From Chlorobiales bacterium (GTDB taxonomy: Bacteria; Bacteroidota; Chlorobiia; Chlorobiales; Chlorobiaceae), in NCBI GenBank assembly GCA_022360415.1, contig JAKSDB010000278.1, positions 1 to 7,123 on the forward strand: a DNA stretch of 7,123 bases, written 5' to 3'. The notes below the pieces were generated by a model that was not told the origin of the DNA, did no database searches, and saw only the letters and a program-made list of their open reading frames with translations. How positions within the stretch are numbered: the stretch's first letter is position 1; the number at the start of each line of letters is the position of its first letter. This document shows positions 1 through 4,734 of the stretch, in pieces. Position numbers and translations under genes: made by a program.

Positions 1-971
1 CCAGGCATAATTGACGATCCCGGCTCGTTTGGCGGAATGACAATCTCACCGATACCGCTGCGGGGACCGGAAGCGAGCATCCGGATATCGTTTGCGATTT
101 TCATAAGGCACACGGCAACCTGTTTCAAAGCGCCGTGAGATTCGACGAGAGCGTCGTGGGCGGCAAGTGATTCAAACTTGTTCTCGGCGGTAACAAACGG
201 AAGGCCTGTCAGGAAAGCAATGGTTTCGGCAACCTTTTCTGCGTACCCGTCAGGTGCGTTGAGGCCGGTGCCTACAGCAGTACCGCCCAGTGCAAGTTCG
301 GCAAGATGGGGCAGGGTGTTTTCTATGGCTTTTATACCATGATCGAGCTGGGAAACATACCCCGAGAACTCCTGACCGAGGGTAAGAGGCGTAGCATCCA
401 TCCAATGGGTGCGTCCGATCTTGACAACATTATCCATCTCGTCACTTTTTTTCTGCAGCTCGTCCCTGAGCTTCCTGATCCCGGGAATCGTCTTTCCTAC
501 AAGCATTTTGTAGCCGGCAATATGCATCGCCGTCGGAAAAGTATCGTTGGATGACTGGGACTTGTTGACATCGTCATTGGGGTTGAGCAGCCGCTCCCCT
601 TCCCCGAGCTTGTTGCCGGCGAGCACATGCGCCCGATTGGCGACCACCTCATTGATGTTCATGTTCGACTGGGTACCCGAGCCTGTCTGCCATACCACGA
701 GCGGAAACTGCCCCTCCAGCCTGCCATCGATAATTTCATCACATACGGCAGCAATCGCTTCACGTTTCTCTTCAGGGAGCACGCCGAGCTCGCAATTCGT
801 GATCGCCGCAGCTTTTTTCAGGTAGCCGAAAGCCTCGATAATTTCTTTCGGCATCGAACCCGAGGGGCCGATTTTAAAATTCTCCACCGACCGCTGGGTT
901 TGCGCCCCCCAATACTTTTCTGCAGGGACCTTCACCTCACCCATAGTGTCTTTCTCGATTCTGTATTCCAT
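1..971 (-). CDS. fumC: Fumarate hydratase class II (fumarase C), 5' part; C-terminus lies outside the window
   Basis: Catalyses reversible hydration of fumarate to L-malate in the cytosol (TCA cycle, or the reductive cycle in autotrophs). It is an iron-independent homotetrameric member of the fumarase/aspartase superfamily. The frame opens with MEYRIEKDTMGEV, the usual class II N-terminus. Visible family landmarks are WGAQTQRS (residues 21-28), TGSGTQSNMN (97-106), SSNDTFPTAMH (140-150) and GRTHWMDATPLTLGQ (186-200), whose His189 matches the catalytic His of E. coli FumC. The window ends inside the signature loop GSSIMP (318-323), which carries the catalytic Ser. About 70% of the usual ~465 residues are present. 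The ATG at 971 is the natural start because family similarity begins there. Its Shine-Dalgarno sequence is weak. It lies downstream of pgm on the same strand, but a strong terminator (1025-1068) separates them, so it is probably transcribed independently. Identity is secure. Confidence 0.97.
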   Translation of the reverse strand, partial: MEYRIEKDTMGEVKVPAEKYWGAQTQRSVENFKIGPSGSMPKEIIEAFGYLKKAAAITNCELGVLPEEKREAIAAVCDEIIDGRLEGQFPLVVWQTGSGTQSNMNINEVVANRAHVLAGNKLGEGERLLNPNDDVNKSQSSNDTFPTAMHIAGYKMLVGKTIPGIRKLRDELQKKSDEMDNVVKIGRTHWMDATPLTLGQEFSGYVSQLDHGIKAIENTLPHLAELALGGTAVGTGLNAPDGYAEKVAETIAFLTGLPFVTAENKFESLAAHDALVESHGALKQVAVCLMKIANDIRMLASGPRSGIGEIVIPPNEPGSSIMP

Positions 972-1024
972 GATTGCTTGTGGTAAAAAGTTCAATAAGC
1001 CTAGTTCCGGCAGGCAAGAAATGT

Positions 1025-1068
1025 AAAAAAGGCACCGCCGTTACATGTGCATGTAGAACAGAGGTGCC
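1025..1068 (-). terminator. Rho-independent terminator on the minus strand, downstream of pgm
   Basis: Read on the minus strand, GGCACC and GGTGCC (1063-1068 and 1031-1036) close a hairpin. Inside it is a second near-perfect palindrome, TACATGCACATGTA (1042-1055). The outer stem is followed at once by six T residues (1025-1030). It sits 206 bases past the pgm stop and about 54 bases before the fumC start, so it should end pgm transcription and insulate fumC. The outer and inner stems are separated by a small internal loop. Confidence 0.8.
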
Positions 1069-1108
1069 CTAAAGATAGGAAAAAGACGCTGAACTCTTAT
1101 CCGATAAC

Positions 1109-1181
1109 GGGAACCGGTCGTATCTATTCGGCATTACCGCAAGTACTCCGATATCTCAATATCGACCGGGAATAATTTCCC
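1109..1181. repeat. Nested inverted repeats in the pgm-fumC gap (possible structured 3' untranslated region)
   Basis: CCGGTCGTAT (1114-1123) is complementary to ATATCGACCGG (1159-1169) apart from one bulged base. Outside these arms GGGAA (1109-1113) can pair with TTCCC (1177-1181). Inside, CGATAT-CTCA-ATATCG (1149-1164) is a perfect six-base-pair hairpin with a four-base loop, and it competes with the larger pairing. I see no convincing gene in the 303-base gap 972-1274. An open frame crossing 1124-1429 mostly overlaps pgm antisense-free sequence in another frame and has no family resemblance. The element would be in the pgm 3' transcript. Whether it is functional is unknown. Confidence 0.35.
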
Positions 1182-1274
1182 TCTGGCCGTGTCAGCATCC
1201 TGAAACTCTTCGACCAAAACACTGTTGATTTGTTGAAATGGAGAATGGTTGAGCCATCGGATCGATATATTGAT

Positions 1275-2927
1275 TCATCTGCCCTGCGACAGGGCTCTGT
1301 GGACAACTTCCTGCGCTTCGGAGAGGATTGCGTCGAGATGGCTGGCACCGAGAAAGCTTTCCGCGTATGTCTTGTAGGTATTTTCGGTACCCGATGGCCT
1401 CGCGGCAAACCAGCCGTTATCGGACACAACCTTGATTCCTCCTATGTTTTTTTTATTGCCGGGCGCGTCGGTCAGGATTGCCCGGACTTTCTCACCGGCA
1501 AGCGCATCGAGGATCACCTGCTCCGCAGAAAGCTGCTTCAGCTTTGCTTTCTCCTCCGGGGTTGCCGAAGCGTCGATTCTTCTGTAAATCGGCTCACCCA
1601 GATCGCTCGTCAGCTTTCTGTAAAGCTCGCCGGGATCGCGTCCTGTTTTCGCGGTAATTTCCGCCGACAGCAGGGCAGGTATGATCCCGTCCTTGTCCGT
1701 CGTCCATACCCTACCATTCTTTCTGACAAAAGAAGCGCCCGCGCTTTCTTCTCCCGCAAAACCAAGAGAACCCTCAAGAAGTCCGTCGACAAACCATTTG
1801 AAACCCACCGGCACCTCATAGACTTTTCGCCCAAGCTTTGCCGCAACCCTGTCGATCATACTGCTGCTCACCAGGGTTTTACCGACCATGCTGTCATCAG
1901 GCCATTCGTTCCGGTGCCGAAAAAGATAGTCGATGCAGACTGAGAGAAAATGGTTGGGCTGAAGCAAACCTGTGCTCCGGGTCACTATGCCGTGACGATC
2001 ATAGTCCGTGTCACAGGCAAAGGCAACATCGAAGTGCTCCTTTTGCTCGATAAGCGGCTGCATGGTGTAAGGTGAAGAGGGATCCATCCGGATGTTACCG
2101 TCCCAGTCCACACTCATGAACCTGAATGTCGGATCGATGGTTTTATTGAGTATGGTAAGATTCAGCCCGTAGCTTTCCGCAATCCGCCCCCAGTATGCCA
2201 CGCCTGCTCCGCCCAGAGGATCCGCCCCGAGCCTGATCCCGGATGTCGAAATAACCTCCATATCAATCACCGAGCCCAGATCCCTGACATAGGCTCCGAG
2301 ATAATCATGACGGTGAGTTGTCGGAGCTGACAAGGCTTTCTCGTAAGATACCCTTGGGACATCCCTGAGCTTCCGCTCAAGAAGGCGATTTGCCTTATCC
2401 TCGATCCACGAGGTCACCTCATCGCCCGCCGGACCGCCATGAGGAGGATTATACTTGATCCCGCCGTTACATGGTGGGTTGTGGGAAGGCGTCAGGAGAA
2501 TGCCGTCGGCAAGGCCCTTGTCTTTTTTCCGGTTCCATGTCAGAATGGCATGTGAGACAACCGGCGTCGGGGTATAGCGTTCTTCCCCTGCGATCATCGC
2601 CTCGACGCCGTTAGCCGCGAGAACTTCGAGCACCGTAACGAAAGCCGGTTCGGAAAGCGCATGGGTATCGATGCCGAGGAACAAAGGCCCGCTAATACTC
2701 TCTTTTTTTCTGTACATGCAAATCGCCTGCGTTACGGCAAGAATATGATCCTCGTTGAACGAACCGTTCAGAGAACTCCCCCTGTGACCCGATGTACCGA
2801 AAGATACGCGCTGTGAGGACAGCTCAGGATCGGGCTTCCTGGAAAAAAAAGCCGCTACAAGTCGCTCAACATCGACAAGCGTCTCCGGTTCAGGCAGCAT
2901 TCCTGCGTGAGGATGAATTGGCATCAT
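1275..2927 (-). CDS. pgm: Phosphoglucomutase (alpha-D-glucose-phosphate-specific)
   Basis: Interconverts glucose-1-phosphate and glucose-6-phosphate, linking glycolysis/gluconeogenesis with glycogen and cell-surface sugar synthesis in the cytosol. The protein aligns by eye along its length with E. coli Pgm (546 aa). Numbered from the ATG at 2927 (550 aa), it shows FGTSGHRG (43-50), the phosphoserine loop TPSHNPP (146-152, Ser148), the Mg2+ loop DTDYDR (306-311), the sugar-binding GEESAG (392-397) and the phosphate-binding RPSGTE (510-515). All key residues are intact. I chose the ATG at 2927 (adjacent ATG at 2924) because E. coli Pgm begins with the equivalent MAIH and an AGGT-like Shine-Dalgarno sits 7 bases upstream. 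A longer form from TTG at 2948 would add only seven unconserved residues. It follows the accessory cassette on the same strand but behind that cassette's terminator, so it needs its own promoter in 2928-3018. Confidence 0.97.
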   Translation of the reverse strand: MMPIHPHAGMLPEPETLVDVERLVAAFFSRKPDPELSSQRVSFGTSGHRGSSLNGSFNEDHILAVTQAICMYRKKESISGPLFLGIDTHALSEPAFVTVLEVLAANGVEAMIAGEERYTPTPVVSHAILTWNRKKDKGLADGILLTPSHNPPCNGGIKYNPPHGGPAGDEVTSWIEDKANRLLERKLRDVPRVSYEKALSAPTTHRHDYLGAYVRDLGSVIDMEVISTSGIRLGADPLGGAGVAYWGRIAESYGLNLTILNKTIDPTFRFMSVDWDGNIRMDPSSPYTMQPLIEQKEHFDVAFACDTDYDRHGIVTRSTGLLQPNHFLSVCIDYLFRHRNEWPDDSMVGKTLVSSSMIDRVAAKLGRKVYEVPVGFKWFVDGLLEGSLGFAGEESAGASFVRKNGRVWTTDKDGIIPALLSAEITAKTGRDPGELYRKLTSDLGEPIYRRIDASATPEEKAKLKQLSAEQVILDALAGEKVRAILTDAPGNKKNIGGIKVVSDNGWFAARPSGTENTYKTYAESFLGASHLDAILSEAQEVVHRALSQGR

Positions 2928-2947
2928 ATTGTAACCTGTTAAATCCA

Positions 2948-2965
2948 AATAAAATCAAATAAATA
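2948..2965. repeat. 18-base AT-rich direct repeat, copy 1 (upstream of pgm)
   Basis: AATAAAATCAAATAAATA here is identical to 4660-4677. On the minus strand (TATTTATTTGATTTTATT) it lies about 20 bases upstream of the pgm ATG. The copy at 4660 lies about 55 bases upstream of the peptide gene start, in the same orientation. The low-complexity composition makes chance repetition more likely than for a mixed sequence. Confidence 0.6.
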
Positions 2966-2977
2966 TATCCTTTTAAC

Positions 2978-2998
2978 TGTCGATAAATACTATCAACA
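2978..2998. promoter_or_regulatory. Imperfect palindrome upstream of pgm, possible operator
   Basis: TGTCGATA (2978-2985 region) and TATCAACA are eight-base inverted arms with one mismatch, separated by five bases. The site lies 50-70 bases upstream of the pgm start, between the cassette terminator and pgm. Spacing and size suit a dimeric repressor site, but I recognise no specific regulator, and no clear -35/-10 pair stands out beside it. Confidence 0.25.
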
Positions 2999-3018
2999 AA
3001 TACAACAGCGAAAGGACG

Positions 3019-3051
3019 AAAAAATGCCGATTGAAAATCTGTAATCGGCAT
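3019..3051 (-). terminator. Rho-independent terminator ending the ATP-grasp/peptide/radical SAM cassette
   Basis: On the minus strand ATGCCGATT (3043-3051) and AATCGGCAT (3024-3032) form a perfect nine-base-pair stem with a ten-base loop, followed by a T tract (3019-3023). It begins about ten bases past the TAA of the radical SAM gene (3062-3064), so it is a clean transcription end for the cassette. Confidence 0.85.
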
Positions 3052-3061
3052 AATTCAATTG

Positions 3062-4297
3062 TTATTTCAAACTCACCATATGATCCTGATAGAGGTCATA
3101 GACCGTGTTGAGTGCATCCGATCCAAATTTTCGGAAAATTTCATGTAGCGTATCAAATTGCTCCATTGCCTCAAGTAACGGAATATCTGTGGCAGGAAGA
3201 TGTTTGGCGTGACGCCCTTGAAAGAGGAATACACCTAAGGATCCCCGTTGCCAGTCAAATTCCGGAATAACAGAGAGGTGTTTATAAAGCTTGATTTCGT
3301 CAACAGGATTAGTATCCTCGGCATCTTCTTTGTGCTCCAGCCCTGGAGAACTATCCATGGTCCGGCAACCGGCAAGACATTGATCCAGCTTTGGACAATC
3401 CGCGCAAGTCGAAGGGATATTTCCTCTCCACTTCTCAGCGGCTTCCGATGCCCAAATGGAAGAAAAATCATCCTGGAACACATTACCCAATTTGAATGAA
3501 GAGAAAATGCAGGGGGTGACAATACCATCCGGTCTTATCGCGCAGAATGTGCGTGCGGAATAGCATGGTTCATGAAAATCAATCCCCGTCTCACATCCAT
3601 GACTGCAGTCAACTTCGACGAGTTCATCAAGACCTTCTCTGCGTATTAATTCAGATACGTTACGTAGCCGATCTAAAGTTGGTGTGGTAAAAAAGTGATC
3701 GACTTGTTGATCTTCCGGCCTCACATATTTTGTCAGGCCGGCCATACAGCCACCGAGGTCAAGGATGTAGCGGATGGTTGCAAGAATATCTGAGGGAGTG
3801 TGTTCAGTAAGGACGGAATTGACAACAAGAGGCACGCCCGTTTGGCGAAGCTTAACTATGTTTCCAGATGTTTTCTTGAACGAGCCTGTAACCCCTGTCA
3901 TGCGCTCATGTTCCTCCTCGCATGAAGAATGAAGAGAAATGGTGAAGTGGGCAAGAAAAGGATCCTCACGCAACACCTGCATTAGTTCAGGACTGATTGG
4001 CGCACAGGCATTTGTGTATATAGCATGAAAAATGCCTGACTCTGATAAATCTCCAAGTATTCCTGTGAGTTCAGGATGAAGAAGTGGCTCACCTCCGGTA
4101 AGGATGACTTTCTGTGGTAGTTCCGGCAACTGCAATAAAAGCCTCTTTATGTCTTTGCGAGAAAGACAAACGCCCTTCGTTGAGTTGTCGTAGCGGTGGT
4201 CATTTGCACAAATTGCACATTGCAAGTTGCAATCAGAACATATCTCAATATAGACACATCGTGGACCAGGAAGAAAATCACATAGTGCTTCGTTCAT
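3062..4297 (-). CDS. Radical SAM/SPASM peptide-modifying enzyme (putative RiPP maturase) with a C-terminal RRE-like segment
   Basis: A 411-residue iron-sulfur enzyme expected to cleave S-adenosylmethionine and modify a peptide by radical chemistry in the cytosol. Seen: the radical SAM cluster motif C23-xxx-C27-xx-C30 (CNLQCAIC), SAM-binding GGEP (68-71), and a SPASM region with C245-x12-G258-x4-C263 and C298-x2-C301-x5-C307-x3-C311. That matches the SPASM pattern except that the last Cys, expected after C311, is absent. C231, C235 and C252 are extra. Residues about 334-411 contain no Cys. They look like a PqqD-type fold: strands, then LLEAMEQFDTLHEIFRKF and a closing helix ending DHMV, so I infer a peptide-binding RiPP recognition element. 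The ATG at 4297 is preceded two codons upstream by an in-frame stop, and its Shine-Dalgarno is poor. The gene starts 74 bases after the peptide gene and ends at a terminator. The likely substrate is the adjacent 77-residue peptide. The reaction type cannot be read from the sequence. Confidence 0.93.
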   Translation of the reverse strand: MNEALCDFLPGPRCVYIEICSDCNLQCAICANDHRYDNSTKGVCLSRKDIKRLLLQLPELPQKVILTGGEPLLHPELTGILGDLSESGIFHAIYTNACAPISPELMQVLREDPFLAHFTISLHSSCEEEHERMTGVTGSFKKTSGNIVKLRQTGVPLVVNSVLTEHTPSDILATIRYILDLGGCMAGLTKYVRPEDQQVDHFFTTPTLDRLRNVSELIRREGLDELVEVDCSHGCETGIDFHEPCYSARTFCAIRPDGIVTPCIFSSFKLGNVFQDDFSSIWASEAAEKWRGNIPSTCADCPKLDQCLAGCRTMDSSPGLEHKEDAEDTNPVDEIKLYKHLSVIPEFDWQRGSLGVFLFQGRHAKHLPATDIPLLEAMEQFDTLHEIFRKFGSDALNTVYDLYQDHMVSLK

Positions 4298-4335
4298 ATC
4301 TTAATATAAAAGTGCCTGAGTCGTATTCGAATCTG

Positions 4336-4359
4336 CTATCGAAGCTTATCCGCCGATAG
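4336..4359 (-). other. Hairpin between the peptide gene and the radical SAM gene
   Basis: CTATCG (4336-4341) and CGATAG (4354-4359) form a six-base-pair stem with a 12-base loop, 13 bases past the peptide stop codon and without a following T run. In this position it could protect the 3' end of a peptide transcript or reduce read-through into the maturase gene. The stem is short and the function is a guess. Confidence 0.35.
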
Positions 4360-4371
4360 TTTATATCTCAT

Positions 4372-4605
4372 CTATCCTTTGGCACCGATACTTTTTGCAC
4401 CACTGCCTTTACCACCTATGCTTTTTGCGCCACCGCCTTTGCCACCTGGCGCTTTGCCCCCAAGACCCTTGCCGCCAAAGCCCTTGCCGCCGCAAGTACG
4501 CCCATCTTCAAAGGGGCCATCAATGCGACATGGACTCACTCTTGAAGTTGCTTCTGGTGCAGTATCTTCAGGGTGATCAGTCAATACAATTTTTTGTTTT
4601 TTCAT
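4372..4605 (-). CDS. Lys/Gly pentad-repeat peptide, probable RiPP precursor (77 aa)
   Basis: A small hydrophilic peptide with no signal sequence or membrane segment. The N-terminal half (residues 1-38) begins MKKQKIVLTDHPEDTAPE, carries all seven acidic residues (D10, E13, D14, E18, D29, E33, D34) and both cysteines (C26, C38), and would serve as leader. The C-terminal half (39-77) is eight pentads GGKGF, GGKGL, GGKAP, GGKGG, GAKSI, GGKGS, GAKSI and a final GAKG, so Lys recurs exactly every five residues with no acidic side chain. I chose the ATG at 4605 because GGAG lies five bases upstream. The in-frame ATG at 4701 has no ribosome-binding site and would add an unlikely hydrophobic 32 residues. 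It sits between an ATP-grasp ligase and a radical SAM/SPASM enzyme on the same strand, the usual setting of a RiPP precursor. I do not recognise the family. A glycine-rich structural peptide is the main alternative. Confidence 0.88.
   Translation of the reverse strand: MKKQKIVLTDHPEDTAPEATSRVSPCRIDGPFEDGRTCGGKGFGGKGLGGKAPGGKGGGAKSIGGKGSGAKSIGAKG
4375..4491 (-). repeat. Eight tandem 15-base units encoding G-[GA]-K-[GAS]-X pentads
   Basis: The units are perfectly in phase, with no insertion between them. The last unit is one residue short and ends at the stop. Synonymous sites have diverged: the two GAKSI units read GGC GCA AAA AGC ATA and GGT GCA AAA AGT ATC, differing at three of five codons without a residue change. 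Lysine is AAG in the first two units and AAA in the other six. The array is therefore old or under selection for peptide sequence, and is not a fresh slippage product. Position five is the variable one (F, L, P, G, I, S, I). Confidence 0.92.
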
Positions 4606-4610
4606 AAACA

Positions 4611-4614
4611 CTCC
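4611..4614 (-). promoter_or_regulatory. Ribosome-binding site of the peptide gene
   Basis: GGAG, within AGTGGAGTG on the minus strand, lies five bases before the ATG at 4605. It is the best Shine-Dalgarno in the cassette and fixes the start of the peptide. The two enzyme genes have weak sites, which suggests the peptide is translated more strongly. Just upstream is a short tandem (CTCATAA twice, 4619-4632). Confidence 0.75.
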
Positions 4615-4659
4615 ACTGTTATGAGTTATGAGTTTGTGTAAAAACTTATTCATGAACTT

Positions 4660-4677
4660 AATAAAATCAAATAAATA
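4660..4677. repeat. 18-base AT-rich direct repeat, copy 2 (upstream of the peptide gene)
   Basis: Identical to 2948-2965. On the minus strand it directly follows a TTGACT box (4678-4683) and fills the 17 bases before a weak TAAGTT (4655-4660), so it could be the spacer of a second, poorer promoter. The two copies bracket the peptide and radical SAM genes but leave the ATP-grasp gene outside. Confidence 0.6.
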
Positions 4678-4704
4678 AGTCAAGAAATCAGTGGAAATCA
4701 TTTT

Positions 4705-4734
4705 ATTGTAAAATTTATAATGATATCAAGTCAA
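4705..4734 (-). promoter_or_regulatory. Candidate sigma70-type promoter for the peptide gene
   Basis: On the minus strand, TTGACT (4729-4734) and TACAAT (4705-4710) are separated by 18 bases. Each matches the sigma70 consensus at five of six positions. The -35 box overlaps the last codons of the ATP-grasp gene. Initiation near 4698 would give a leader of about 90 bases. A promoter here would let the peptide and radical SAM gene be expressed without the ATP-grasp gene. The surroundings are AT-rich, where chance matches are common. Confidence 0.4.

Noticed and set aside
306..986. Three overlapping plus-strand frames (306-554, 547-825, 627-986)
   Set aside because: All are antisense to fumC, which reads through without a stop and carries every family motif.
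1124..1429. 101-codon minus-strand frame at the pgm 3' end
   Set aside because: Half of it overlaps pgm in another frame. It is basic and low-information, with no ribosome-binding site or family resemblance.
1230..1943. 237-codon plus-strand open frame
   Set aside because: It is antisense to the well-supported pgm, and its translation has no recognisable motif.
4375..4491. CRISPR-like or tandem-repeat array
   Set aside because: The 15-base units are contiguous, in phase with codons and diverge at third positions. There are no spacers.
4379..4607. Pro/Leu-rich plus-strand frames opposite the peptide gene
   Set aside because: Their repeat character is just the complement of the GGK pentads. 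They lack ribosome-binding sites and run against the operon direction.
4606..4701. 32-residue N-terminal extension of the peptide (ATG at 4701)
   Set aside because: No Shine-Dalgarno before 4701, AT-rich composition unlike the peptide, overlap with the likely promoter start region, and a strong GGAG before the ATG at 4605.
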